Below, one piece after another: positions 6,216 through 15,119 of a stretch of DNA of 43,130 nt. Both the position numbers and the translations under genes were made by a program. The notes under the pieces are model-generated. The model saw only the letters and a list, made by a program, of their open reading frames with translations. It made no database searches and was not told the DNA's origin. Each line of letters opens with the position of its first letter. The first letter of the stretch is position 1. This stretch comes from Verrucomicrobiota bacterium (lineage in GTDB: Bacteria; Verrucomicrobiota; Verrucomicrobiia; Limisphaerales; Fontisphaeraceae), in the NCBI GenBank assembly GCA_037139415.1, contig JBAXGN010000049.1:1-43130 (forward strand), in the 5' to 3' direction.

Positions 6216-8467
6216 AGCAGGTTGCTCGCATTACGTCCGCACCGTGCCGCTGCCATGGCAAAGCGGCGGGCAATTCCGCAATCCACAATCCGCAATCCGC
6301 AATCACCTGGTTCCGTCTCCTTATCTCGACGGCTACGATCATTCTGTGCCTGATAATGCCTCCCGGCGTTCACGCGCAACCCGCCGTGGGCAAGGTCAAG
6401 GGCGGCTTTCTGGTGCCGGAATATGACGCGCAGAATCGCAAACGTTCGCTGCTCTCCGGCGAAAGTGCCGAGGCGAAATCCGTCACCCTGTGGCTGGTAT
6501 CCAAATTAAAGATTGAGGTGCTGGGCGAGGATGAAAAAACTACTTGGATTGTGGAAGCGCCCGTCTGCCTCTACGATTATGCCCATAAAGTGGCGCAATC
6601 ATCTACCGCGATTTCTGCCCGTTCCGCCAATGGCCAGTTGGCCATTACCGGTGAAGGCTTTGAATGGAAGCAGGCCGACCAGCATCTGATCATCTCCAAT
6701 GCGGTGAAAACCTTGATCCGTCAGACCAGTGGTCAGACCAACGCCCTGTCCGGCTTGGCCAAGCAGGACTTGGAAATCCGTGCGGGCCGGTTTGATTTTG
6801 ATAGCCGCAAATCCTATGTGAATTATACCGGCGGCGTGCAGGTGCGCGAACTGACCAACAACAGCGCGACGCCACGCCCGTTCAAACTTTCCAGCGCCAC
6901 CATGGGTATTCAACTGCCGCCCGGGGGCGGTGGCGGCGTGCAAACCATCATCAGTGAGGAAAATGTGGTCATCGAAGAGGGCACCAGCCGGGTCACCGGC
7001 ACCCGAGCCGTCTATTCCGCCACCAACGAACTGGTGGTGGTAACCGGCCTGGCCCGCTGGGAAACCGAACAGGCCGAAGGCAAGGGAGAACGCCTGGTGC
7101 TGGACCGCAAACAAAACCGATTTGAAGCTTACGACGCCACGTACACCAAACTGCGTCCAAGCTTAGGCGGCACCAACACCACCGCCTGGTTCCCCACGCA
7201 ACACGGCAGCACCAATGAACCGGTGGAAATATTTGCCGATTCCTTGATAGCCAAACTTCCCCCCGCCGGAACGCGCAACCTTGAAATCGTGGCCGTTAAG
7301 GAAGTCAGCATTGTGCAAGGCACCAATCGGGCCAGCGCCGATCACGCGATTCTGCAAACCATCGGCAGCAACAGCGTGGTGACCCTGACCGGCAACGGAC
7401 GCTGGAAAACCCCCGCCGCCAGTGGCCAGGCCAACACCCTGATATTTGATCAGGGGAAAAACAGCTTTAAAGGCGATGGCAACGCCGCCATTCAATTGCG
7501 GCAAGCCGCCACCAAAACCACCACCGACACCAATCTCAAAACCAACCGGGCGCGTTTCCTGGAAATCAAGTCCGCCCGCTACGAGTTCCAGAACGGACAG
7601 TTCAATTTCCACGACCACGTCACCGCCCAGGACGATCAGTGGCGTATGGCCACCGGTCAATTGAGCGTAAAAACGGTTGGGCCGACCAACCGCCTCGAAC
7701 GGCTCATCGCGGAACAGGGCGTGCAACTGGAGCCGATTTCCATCACCAACGGCAACCCCTGGAAACTCACCTGTGACCGCGCCACCGCGTTGGGCAATGA
7801 AAAGGATGGACACTTGGACAGCATCATTGCCGAAAATAACTTGCACTTGGAACAGTTAAAGCCGACCGCCAATGGTCTTTGGAGCATGGATTGCGACCGG
7901 GCCACCCTGCATCTCAAACCCGGCACGGATCAGCAAATTGAAGACGTCCACGCGGAACAGAATGTTCGGGTGGTTCAACTCGGCACCAACGGTCCGTTCC
8001 TCTGGCGTTTGCAATCCGGGCAGTTGGACCTGACCATGGCCGCGAGCAACCGCATTGATCGCGTCACCGCCCGGCAAAACGTTCATTTGGAACAAGGCGT
8101 CACCCGTAAAGGGCCTCCCCTCAAAATGCGTTGTGAAACCGCCTCCCTGACCCTGGACGTGTCGAACCATATTGACCGGGTGATTGCCGAAGACCAAGTG
8201 TTCCTTGAACAAGGACCGAGCCGTGCCTCCGGTCAGATGATCACCTTCAACAGTGCGGATAACGAGATGGAACTCAAAGGTCATCCCAGCGTAACCTTGG
8301 TGGAAACTGCCAACACGAAAACCAACGGACCACCGCAAATCATCCACATTGACGGCGCGGAACAGCTTTTCTGGAATCGGCTCTCCAACAAATTCAGAGG
8401 GCGCGGCCCCTACCGGATCACTCCCGGCGGGCCCCTGCCCGTGAAGAATTCCATCGTATTCCCGTAA
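6212..8467 (+). CDS. LptC-LptA-like fusion: LPS transport periplasmic bridge protein
   Basis: A 751-residue periplasmic protein. A hydrophobic export segment (about residues 33-55, ending GVHA) is followed by an LptC-like domain (about 57-165: FLVPEYDAQNRKRSLLSGES, EAPVCLYDY, ITGEGFEW). Then come several OstA/LptA-type beta-jellyroll repeats, e.g. IISEENVVIEEGTSRVTGTR and later units with LIAEQGVQLE, IIAENNLHLE, VHAEQNVRVV, VTARQNVHLE and VIAEDQVFLE. LptA is usually ~180 residues and LptC ~190, so this is a much extended bridge. It overlaps kdsC and is followed 22 bp later by lptB, which supports the LPS-export role. The N-terminal 22-42 region is a dispersed repeat read in frame. Confidence 0.82.
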   Translation: MKQVARITSAPCRCHGKAAGNSAIHNPQSAITWFRLLISTATIILCLIMPPGVHAQPAVGKVKGGFLVPEYDAQNRKRSLLSGESAEAKSVTLWLVSKLKIEVLGEDEKTTWIVEAPVCLYDYAHKVAQSSTAISARSANGQLAITGEGFEWKQADQHLIISNAVKTLIRQTSGQTNALSGLAKQDLEIRAGRFDFDSRKSYVNYTGGVQVRELTNNSATPRPFKLSSATMGIQLPPGGGGGVQTIISEENVVIEEGTSRVTGTRAVYSATNELVVVTGLARWETEQAEGKGERLVLDRKQNRFEAYDATYTKLRPSLGGTNTTAWFPTQHGSTNEPVEIFADSLIAKLPPAGTRNLEIVAVKEVSIVQGTNRASADHAILQTIGSNSVVTLTGNGRWKTPAASGQANTLIFDQGKNSFKGDGNAAIQLRQAATKTTTDTNLKTNRARFLEIKSARYEFQNGQFNFHDHVTAQDDQWRMATGQLSVKTVGPTNRLERLIAEQGVQLEPISITNGNPWKLTCDRATALGNEKDGHLDSIIAENNLHLEQLKPTANGLWSMDCDRATLHLKPGTDQQIEDVHAEQNVRVVQLGTNGPFLWRLQSGQLDLTMAASNRIDRVTARQNVHLEQGVTRKGPPLKMRCETASLTLDVSNHIDRVIAEDQVFLEQGPSRASGQMITFNSADNEMELKGHPSVTLVETANTKTNGPPQIIHIDGAEQLFWNRLSNKFRGRGPYRITPGGPLPVKNSIVFP
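6278..6337. repeat. Dispersed element A, full copy inside the 5' end of the lptC-lptA gene
   Basis: A 60-bp element: heptamers of AATCCGC type at 6278-6304, an 8-bp spacer, then a CCGTC/GACGG hairpin core (6313-6337). The copy at 30714-30773 has the same length and spacing, and its hairpin part differs at 1 of 25 positions. Translated here it supplies NSAIHNPQSAI and part of the hydrophobic export segment (FRLLISTATI). Confidence 0.75.
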
Positions 8468-8489
8468 ATTCCCGCTACTACTGAACGCC

Positions 8490-9212
8490 ATGGACCTCAT
8501 TATTACCGATAAACTGGTCAAAAGCTACCGCCAACGGCGCGTGGTGGACGGGGTTTCCATCCAAGTCAAGGCGGGTGAGGTAGTGGGCTTGCTTGGCCCC
8601 AACGGTGCTGGCAAAACCACGACGTTCAACATGGTGGTCGGTGTAGTGCGTCCGGATGAAGGGCGCGTCCTGTACCAAGATCAGGACATCAGTGCATTGC
8701 CGATGCACAAACGAGCGCGGTTGGGCATTGGTTACCTCACTCAGGAACCATCGGTCTTCCGCAAACTGACTGTGGAACAGAATATCCTGGCCATCCTGGA
8801 AGTACTCAAGATCAATGCCCAGGAACAACAGGTAAGGTTGAAATATTTGCTGGATGAATTGGACCTCACCCCGCTGGCCAAGAGCTACGCCTACCAATTG
8901 AGCGGCGGTGAAAAACGCCGGCTGGAAATCACCCGTGCGTTGGTCACTAGCCCCAAACTGCTGCTGCTGGATGAACCGTTTGCCGGCATTGACCCCATTG
9001 CCGTGTACGAGGTGCAAAAGATTGTCCGCCGCCTCCGGGATCGCGGCTTGGGCATTCTGATCACCGACCACAGCGTGCGCGAGACCTTGAAACTGGTGGA
9101 TCGCGCCTATCTGATTCACAAGGGACAGGTCATCTGCGAGGGCGATGCCGAGTTCCTGGTGAACGATCCCAAGGCCCGGGAAATATATCTGGGGCCGGAA
9201 TTCAACCTGTAA
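8490..9212 (+). CDS. lptB: LPS export ABC transporter ATP-binding protein
   Basis: A 240-residue ATPase that powers lipopolysaccharide extraction from the inner membrane with LptF/LptG. Walker A is GPNGAGKT (residues 36-43), the Q-loop region is YLTQEPSVFRKLTVEQNI, the signature is LSGGEKRRLEITRAL, Walker B is LLLLDEPFAGIDP, and the H-loop is ILITDHSVRETL. FRKLTVEQNI and SYAYQLSGGE are typical of LptB rather than amino-acid ABC ATPases. lptF/lptG are not in the window. It sits between the lptC-lptA fusion and hprK, the same neighbourhood seen around lptB in many Gram-negative genomes, but rpoN is missing here. Confidence 0.95.
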   Translation: MDLIITDKLVKSYRQRRVVDGVSIQVKAGEVVGLLGPNGAGKTTTFNMVVGVVRPDEGRVLYQDQDISALPMHKRARLGIGYLTQEPSVFRKLTVEQNILAILEVLKINAQEQQVRLKYLLDELDLTPLAKSYAYQLSGGEKRRLEITRALVTSPKLLLLDEPFAGIDPIAVYEVQKIVRRLRDRGLGILITDHSVRETLKLVDRAYLIHKGQVICEGDAEFLVNDPKAREIYLGPEFNL

Positions 9213-9227
9213 TCCCAAGGAGCCAAC

Positions 9228-10205
9228 ATGGAATCGAACCCCGCCTTTTTTTCAGCGTCGCAAGGCAACTCTCAGAAAGTCACGGTGGAGCATTTTTACC
9301 GGACGCACTCCGAAGACCTTGGCCTCAAACTTATTGCTGGCGAGAAAGGGCTCAAGCGAATCATCCAGGAACCCACCGTCAACCGCCCCGGGCTGGTGCT
9401 GGCAGGGTTCATGAAATTTTTCTCGTTCAAACGCGTGCAGGTCATTGGCAGTGCGGAAACCGCTTATCTCAAATCCCGTCCGCCGGAAGAACGCCTCGCC
9501 ATCTATCGCCGCATGTTCGGTTTCCGTATGCCATGCCTGGTGTTTTCCCGCAATCTGAATCCCGAACGCGCGTTTTTGGAACTTGCCGAGGCACATCGCG
9601 TGCCCATTTTCAAATGCCCGATGCCCACGGTCAGATTCATCAACCAGGCCACCTTGGCCCTCGAATGGCACTTTGCCCCACGCGGCAGTGAAATGGGCAG
9701 TATGGTGGACATTCTGGGCGTCGGCGTCATCATCAAAGGCGAAAGCGGCATCGGCAAAAGCGAAAGCGTCCTCGCCCTCATCGAGCGCGGGTACAGTCTG
9801 GTGGCGGATGATATTACCAAATTGACCGTGCTGGATGGCCGCGAAATTTTCGGTACCTGCTCCGAAGTCACGCGCAACCACATGGAAGTGCGCGGCATTG
9901 GCATCATCAATGTGGCCTCCATGTTCGGCGTCAAAGCCATCCGCGACAAAAAGCGCGTGGACTTGGTGGTCACCCTCCGTAACTGGGAGGAAGTGCCGGA
10001 CATTGATCGCTTGGGAATGCAGGAAGACTTCGTGGAAATTCTAGGCATTAAAGTACCGCACATCACCATTCCGGTGCGTCCAGGCCGCGATCTCGCCCGT
10101 TTGGTCGAAGTCGCCGCGTTCCAAACCAAACTCCGAGCGTCAGGTCATAATGCCGCTCAGGATTTGGAAGCGAAAATCCTCTCAAAAATGGCTATTCCGC
10201 AGTGA
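9228..10205 (+). CDS. hprK: HPr kinase/phosphorylase
   Basis: A 325-residue cytoplasmic bifunctional enzyme that phosphorylates a serine on HPr (or an HPr-like protein) and reverses it. The N-terminal domain (about 1-135) includes PGLVLAGFMKFF, RVQVIGSAE and CLVFSRNL. The C-terminal kinase domain has the P-loop GESGIGKS (171-178), LVADDITKL, the HprK signature around MEVRGIGIINV, and the capping region ITIPVRPGRDLARLVEVAA. A clear ribosome binding site AAGGAG (9217-9222) lies 5 bp before ATG. No PTS genes are visible in the window, so it may act on a regulatory HPr elsewhere. Its stop overlaps the GTG of the next gene. Confidence 0.94.
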   Translation: MESNPAFFSASQGNSQKVTVEHFYRTHSEDLGLKLIAGEKGLKRIIQEPTVNRPGLVLAGFMKFFSFKRVQVIGSAETAYLKSRPPEERLAIYRRMFGFRMPCLVFSRNLNPERAFLELAEAHRVPIFKCPMPTVRFINQATLALEWHFAPRGSEMGSMVDILGVGVIIKGESGIGKSESVLALIERGYSLVADDITKLTVLDGREIFGTCSEVTRNHMEVRGIGIINVASMFGVKAIRDKKRVDLVVTLRNWEEVPDIDRLGMQEDFVEILGIKVPHITIPVRPGRDLARLVEVAAFQTKLRASGHNAAQDLEAKILSKMAIPQ

Positions 10206-11407
10206 GCCAGACCATCGGCATCATCGGCGCCGGGCTGGTGGGACTAGCCACGGCCCACAAGCTGGCCAAGCACGCCCCCTCAGTGCGCGTGGTGGTGTTC
10301 GAGAAAGAGTCGGCACCGGGACAGCATCAGAGCACGCATAATAGCGGGGTGCTACATGCCGGTCTTTATTACAAACCGGGTTCCGCCAAAGCCCGCCTGG
10401 CCGTTTCCGGTTTGCGGCAAATGTTGGATTTTTGCCAGACGAATGCCGTGCCTTACGAGCAATGTGGCAAACTGGTACTAGCGGTGGATGCCGCCGAACT
10501 CGCCTTGCTCCCGGGATTATTCGAGCGCGGTACCGCCAATGGCCTGCGCGGGTTGCGACTTTTGGGGCCCGATGAAATTCGCGAACGAGAACCGCACGCG
10601 CGCGGGGTCGCCGCCATTCTGGTGCCGGAGGAAGGCATTGTGGATTACGCGAAAGCCGTCGAAGTCCTGACCGCCCAACTGCGACAGTCCGGCCATCGGG
10701 TTTTGACCGGATGGCGGGTCAACCGGCTGGAACGCCATGGCCAACAATGGATCGTGCATTCCACCAGCGGAGACGAGGCGTGCGATTTCATCGTGAACAC
10801 GGCTGGACTGTACTGTGACCGGGTCAGTCAAATGGCGGGTGAACCCCGCGATACCCGGATCATCCCTTTTCGCGGCGAGTACTATCAATTGCGGGCGGAC
10901 CGTCAGCATCTGGTGCGGCACCTGATCTACCCGGTGCCAAATCCTAAATTTCCTTTTCTGGGAGTCCACTTCACCCGCTTAATTCACGGCGGGATCGAAG
11001 CCGGCCCCAACGCCGTGCTCGCCTTTGCCCGCGAAGGTTACCGTAAATCCCAGGTCAACGTGTACGACCTGGCAGACACCCTCGGTTTTGCCGGATTTTG
11101 GCGTTTTGCCAGGCGGCATTCCGGCATGTGCTGGCAGGAACTGCGCCAGTCCTTCAGTTCGCATCGGTTTGCCACCGCCCTGCAACGGTTGGTGCCGGAA
11201 ATTCAGCCGGAAGACCTGAAACCCGGTGGTGCTGGCGTGCGCGCCCAAGCGATGCGACCAGACGGCTCGTTGGTTGAGGATTTTCAATTCATCAAAAAAC
11301 CGGGCGCCCTGCATGTGCTCAACGCCCCCAGTCCCGCCGCCACCGCCTCCCTTGCCATCGCGGATGAAATCCTCGCCCGAATTCGGGCCGGTTTTCTCGC
11401 AATATGA
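10202..11407 (+). CDS. lhgO: L-2-hydroxyglutarate oxidase/dehydrogenase (FAD-dependent)
   Basis: A 401-residue FAD-dependent DAO-fold oxidoreductase, expected to oxidise L-2-hydroxyglutarate to 2-oxoglutarate and pass electrons to the membrane quinone pool. The N-terminal dinucleotide motif is IGIIGAGLVGLATAHKLAKH (GxGxxG at residues 8-13). The LhgO-type flavin loop is HNSGVLHAGLYYKPGS, the substrate region includes IPFRGEYYQL and YPVPNPKFPFLGVHFTR, and the C-terminal FAD contact is the NAPSPAATASLAIAD stretch. Length agrees with E. coli LhgO. GTG 10202 overlaps the hprK TGA (GTGA), so the two are probably translated together. Why carbon control and this oxidase are paired is unclear. Confidence 0.9.
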   Translation: MSQTIGIIGAGLVGLATAHKLAKHAPSVRVVVFEKESAPGQHQSTHNSGVLHAGLYYKPGSAKARLAVSGLRQMLDFCQTNAVPYEQCGKLVLAVDAAELALLPGLFERGTANGLRGLRLLGPDEIREREPHARGVAAILVPEEGIVDYAKAVEVLTAQLRQSGHRVLTGWRVNRLERHGQQWIVHSTSGDEACDFIVNTAGLYCDRVSQMAGEPRDTRIIPFRGEYYQLRADRQHLVRHLIYPVPNPKFPFLGVHFTRLIHGGIEAGPNAVLAFAREGYRKSQVNVYDLADTLGFAGFWRFARRHSGMCWQELRQSFSSHRFATALQRLVPEIQPEDLKPGGAGVRAQAMRPDGSLVEDFQFIKKPGALHVLNAPSPAATASLAIADEILARIRAGFLAI

Positions 11408-11485
11408 TCGGCGACGGATTGGCCAATCCATACCACATCATATTTTCAGGTTGAAAAAGTCGCCCAGTCCGTACAAATTAGCCCC

Positions 11486-12046
11486 ATGAAAAGTGTGTTT
11501 ACCGGAGCCGTCTATGTCGTGCGGGATAATATTGATACGGATCAAATCATCCCGGCTCAATATCTTAACCTCGTGCCCACCATCGCCGAGGAATACGAGA
11601 AATTGGGCAGCTTTGCCCTCTGCGGGCTGCCGGAGTCGTTATACCCGGTGCGCTTCATCAAAGAAGGCCAACTGGATACTGACTACCCAATCGTCATCGC
11701 CGGGCGCAATTTTGGCTGTGGCAGTTCCCGGGAACACGCCCCCATCGCCTTAGGTTCGGCCGGATGCCATGTGGTCCTCGCCGAAAGTTTTGCCCGCATC
11801 TTTTTCCGCAATTGTGTCGCCACCGGCGAGTTGTATCCGTGTGAAAGCGTAGATCGTTTGTGTGAAGTACTCAAGACCGGCCAGGTCGTCACCGTGAATC
11901 TGGACGCCGCCACCGTTACCGTCCAAGACACGGGCAAAGTCTATTCGTTCAAACCCTTGGGCGAGGTGCGCCCGGTGGTGGATGCCGGCGGCCTGTTTAA
12001 TTTTGCGCGCCAAACCGGGATGATGCCCGCCATCGCCCCGCAATAG
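11486..12046 (+). CDS. leuD: 3-isopropylmalate dehydratase small subunit
   Basis: A 186-residue small subunit of the aconitase-family isomerase that converts 2- to 3-isopropylmalate in leucine synthesis. It opens with the swivel-domain motif VVRDNIDTDQIIPAQYLNLV and has the family signature AGRNFGCGSSREHAPIAL, then FARIFFRNCVATGELYP. The YLNLVPT segment is the variable loop that sets substrate range. The close homologs HacB/DmdB cannot be fully excluded without the large subunit. No leuC lies beside it, which is unusual because leuC and leuD are commonly adjacent. A 78-bp gap separates it from lhgO, enough for its own promoter. Confidence 0.9.
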   Translation: MKSVFTGAVYVVRDNIDTDQIIPAQYLNLVPTIAEEYEKLGSFALCGLPESLYPVRFIKEGQLDTDYPIVIAGRNFGCGSSREHAPIALGSAGCHVVLAESFARIFFRNCVATGELYPCESVDRLCEVLKTGQVVTVNLDAATVTVQDTGKVYSFKPLGEVRPVVDAGGLFNFARQTGMMPAIAPQ

Positions 12047-12136
12047 ACTTACTCCGGATTAAACCAATAAATCCGCAGCGCGCAACCCAACGGCCACCTG
12101 GTGAGGGTGTTTTACGCTAGCCGTGAGATATACCGC

Positions 12137-13006
12137 CTAGTTTTTCTTCTTCACCGGTGTTTTCAGGGTGGACATGTATTCCACGAGGTCCACCAATTCC
12201 TGCACGGTGAGCACTTGTTGCAAGAGCATGGGCATGATGGACACCCTGAGCTTTTGTCGCTTGGTGATATCGCTCAGTTTGTATTGGGAGAGCGCGCCTT
12301 TGTGGTCTTTCAGGGTGACTTCGGCGGCGGTTTCGCCCGCGAGGATGCCATAGACGTCATCGCCATTCTTAAGCGTTAATTGCCACGCCTCAAAGCCGGG
12401 GGAGATGGTGGCGTTGGGTTCGAGGATGTTTTCAAAGAGTTCTTCGCGGCTGAGCCGCAGCCCCGCATCCGAAAGGTCCGGCCCGATTTCCACGCCGCGT
12501 CCACTGGTGAGATGGCAGTTGATGCAATTCGCATCGGGACGCATGTACACTTTGGCACCGTTGAAGGCGTCGCCTTTCATTTTCAGCAACGTGGCCAGCG
12601 GGGGCAAGGGAACGGAGTTCTGGGTGAGGTAAGGCGGCAGGATCGCAGCGGCTTTCTGTTTGAGGTCGGCAGGAACATTGTAGGTGAATTCCAAAGTGGC
12701 GGTCATGCGCAGGTCCACGGGGAACAAATCGGTATCGGCCATCTGCAACACCTGGTCTGCTCCCGCTGGCGTCTTGATGAGGGCCAGCAGCGCCGCTTTG
12801 CGTTTGCTGACCTCGATCACGGTGTTGGTCAGACTGGTGGCCAGGTCGGCAGGCACGCTGACTGGTTCAGCGCCAGGCAAGGGAAGCGCGATCATGGCGG
12901 CAATCATTACGAATGCCGTCATCATCCAGCGGGTTCCGACTGTGCCGTTGCGCCAACGCATGGGGAAAGCTAACGGCATCCGGTGAAGAATCTCAATCCA
13001 AATCAC
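12137..13006 (-). CDS. Exported PVC-type heme-binding (cytochrome c-like) protein
   Basis: Up to 289 residues with a CINCH heme-attachment motif (Cys161, Cys164, His165) in a C-terminal domain of the putative heme-binding type widespread in Verrucomicrobia and Planctomycetes (GAKVYMRPDANCINCH, VEIGPDLSDAG, ILEPNATISPGFEAW, QLTLKNGDDVYGILAGE). The distal methionine is probably in SIMPMLLQQ. A hydrophobic export segment ends at LPLPGA. GTG 13006 overlaps the uvrB TGA, but the in-frame ATG at 12961 gives a more normal signal peptide and may be the true start. Most family members are fused to large dehydrogenase domains; this one stands alone and its electron partner is unknown. Confidence 0.78.
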   Translation of the reverse strand: MIWIEILHRMPLAFPMRWRNGTVGTRWMMTAFVMIAAMIALPLPGAEPVSVPADLATSLTNTVIEVSKRKAALLALIKTPAGADQVLQMADTDLFPVDLRMTATLEFTYNVPADLKQKAAAILPPYLTQNSVPLPPLATLLKMKGDAFNGAKVYMRPDANCINCHLTSGRGVEIGPDLSDAGLRLSREELFENILEPNATISPGFEAWQLTLKNGDDVYGILAGETAAEVTLKDHKGALSQYKLSDITKRQKLRVSIMPMLLQQVLTVQELVDLVEYMSTLKTPVKKKN

Positions 13007-15042
13007 GACTTGCGAGAAGCCTGGCGCCGTGTCGGCTTTGCTTTGGGGTAGCGCATCGGGGTGGGAGAGGCTGGTGCGCCGCCCATGCCGCGTTTCAGTT
13101 CGCGAATCTGGTCGCGGAGCAGAGCGGCTTTCTCAAATTCCAAGTTATTGGCGGCTGACAACATCTCCGTTTCCAACTCGTTGATCGTTTCCGTCATGTC
13201 CAAGTCGCCAGTGGCTTCCCGCAAAACACTGTCTGCCTCTTCCTGGGTTTGATGATGCGACGACAGGCTTTCCTCCAGCGCGCGGATGACGCTGCGCGGG
13301 GTGATGTGGTGCTCCAGGTTGTACGCCACCTGGCGCTTCCGGCGATAATCGGAAACCGCGATGAATTTCTGGATGCTCTGCGTCATCACGTCGGCGTAGA
13401 GGATCACTTCGCCGTTGAGATGGCGCGCGGCGCGGCCCGCCGTCTGGATCAGGCTCGTGGCGGAGCGCAAATACCCCTCCTTGTCGGCGTCCAGGATGGC
13501 CACCAGCGAGACCTCCGGCAGGTCCAGCCCTTCGCGCAGCAGGTTGATGCCGACCAGCACATCGAACTCCCCCTTGCGCAGCCCGCGCAGGATTTCCACG
13601 CGTTCAAGCGCGTCAATTTCGCTGTGCAAATACCGCACGTTGATGCCGATGCCGCGCAGGTAATCCGTAAGCTCTTCCGCGGTGCGCTTGGTGAGTGTGG
13701 TGACCAGCACCCGTTCTTTGAGTTCCACCCGCTTGCGGGCTTCCTCGATCAGGTCATCAATCTGTCCGGTTAACGGCTTCACCGTGACTTTCGGATCCAC
13801 CAATCCGGTGGGCCGCACGATCAGTTCCACCACCCGGCCTTGCGACCACGCCAGTTCCCGCTCAGCCGGGGTGGCGCTAACGTACACCGTCTGGCCTTGC
13901 AAGGATTGGAATTCCTCGAAGTTGAGCGGGCGGTTATCCAACGCGCTCGGCAGGCGGAAACCGTAATCCACCAGTACCGTTTTGCGCGAACGGTCGCCGG
14001 CGTGCATGCCGCCGATCTGGGAAACGGTGACGTGCGATTCATCCAGGACCAGCAGATAATCCTTGGGGAAGAAGTCCAGCAACGTGCTGGGCCGCGAGCC
14101 AGATAGGCGGGCGGCAATGTGGCGCGAATAGTTTTCGATGCCGGAGCAGAACCCCATTTCTTCCATCATCTCCAGGTCATACTCCGTGCGCATCTTGATC
14201 CGTTGCGCCTCGATTAGTTTGCCCTGCTTTTCAAACCAGGCGATGCGGTCGGTAAGTTCCTCGCGGATGGAGAGGATGGCGCGTTTCAACTTGTCTCCCG
14301 GCGCGACAAATTGTTTGGCGGGGAAGATGGTAGCATAAGCCGGTTGTTCCAGGGCGTGCCCGGTGAGTGGATCGAACCGGGTCAACCGCTCAATTTCATC
14401 GCCAAAGAACTCAATGCGCAAACCGTCGTCGGTGCCGGCAGGACGTACCTCCATGGTGTCACCCCGCACCCGGAATTGGCCGCGCCCAAATTCAATGTCG
14501 TTCCGGGTGTATTGCAGATCCACGAGGCGTGACAGCAACTGTTCGCGGGTAATGGATTCCCCCGGATGCAGGTGGATCAGCATCGCCTCGTAATCTTCCT
14601 TGCTGCCGATGCCGTAGATGCAGGAGACGCTGGCCACCACAATCACGTCCCGTCGCGCAAACAGCGAACTCATCGTAGACAGCCGCATCCGCTCGATCGC
14701 TTCGTTGATGCTCGAATCCTTCTCAATAAACGTATCGGTGCGCGGAATGTAGGCCTCGGGCTGGTAGTAATCAAAGTAGCTGACGAAGTATTCGACGGCG
14801 TTCTCCGGGAAGAAGCTCTTGAACTCGGCGTACAACTGCGCCGCCAGCGTTTTGTTGTGCGAAATCACCAGTGTGGGCCGGTCCAACGTTTTGATGACAT
14901 TGGCAATCGTGTATGTCTTGCCGGACCCGGTCACGCCCAACAGTGTGTGATGCCGGGCTCCGGAGAGGAGTCCCTCCGTGAGTTTGGCAATCGCCTGCGG
15001 CTGATCTCCCGCCGGCTCGTATGGTGCAACCAACTTAAACAT
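13003..15042 (-). CDS. uvrB: UvrABC system protein B
   Basis: A 679-residue DNA-damage recognition helicase of nucleotide excision repair. Helicase motif I is GVTGSGKT (residues 36-43), the damage-probing beta-hairpin is YFDYYQPEAYIPRTDTF, motif II is LVLDESH, motif III is YVSATPAERE, motif V/VI is the DLPEVSLVAILDADKEGYLRS...IQTAGRAARH region, and the C-terminal UVR domain (LETEMLSAANNLEFEKAALLRDQI) contacts UvrC. The length is normal. It is divergent from a uracil-DNA-glycosylase-family gene with a 77-bp shared upstream region. I saw no convincing LexA-type operator there. The downstream cytochrome-like gene overlaps its stop codon. Confidence 0.97.
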   Translation of the reverse strand: MFKLVAPYEPAGDQPQAIAKLTEGLLSGARHHTLLGVTGSGKTYTIANVIKTLDRPTLVISHNKTLAAQLYAEFKSFFPENAVEYFVSYFDYYQPEAYIPRTDTFIEKDSSINEAIERMRLSTMSSLFARRDVIVVASVSCIYGIGSKEDYEAMLIHLHPGESITREQLLSRLVDLQYTRNDIEFGRGQFRVRGDTMEVRPAGTDDGLRIEFFGDEIERLTRFDPLTGHALEQPAYATIFPAKQFVAPGDKLKRAILSIREELTDRIAWFEKQGKLIEAQRIKMRTEYDLEMMEEMGFCSGIENYSRHIAARLSGSRPSTLLDFFPKDYLLVLDESHVTVSQIGGMHAGDRSRKTVLVDYGFRLPSALDNRPLNFEEFQSLQGQTVYVSATPAERELAWSQGRVVELIVRPTGLVDPKVTVKPLTGQIDDLIEEARKRVELKERVLVTTLTKRTAEELTDYLRGIGINVRYLHSEIDALERVEILRGLRKGEFDVLVGINLLREGLDLPEVSLVAILDADKEGYLRSATSLIQTAGRAARHLNGEVILYADVMTQSIQKFIAVSDYRRKRQVAYNLEHHITPRSVIRALEESLSSHHQTQEEADSVLREATGDLDMTETINELETEMLSAANNLEFEKAALLRDQIRELKRGMGGAPASPTPMRYPKAKPTRRQASRKS

Positions 15043-15119
15043 GCCGCCACTGTAGCGCGGAATTCAGGTTTGGTAAATATCGCTTCAAATATAAGTCAAA
15101 GCCGGGCAATCTAACCGCC

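Noticed and set aside
15043-15119. LexA/SOS operator between uvrB and the UDG-family gene
   Set aside because: No sequence resembling a known LexA box could be recognised.
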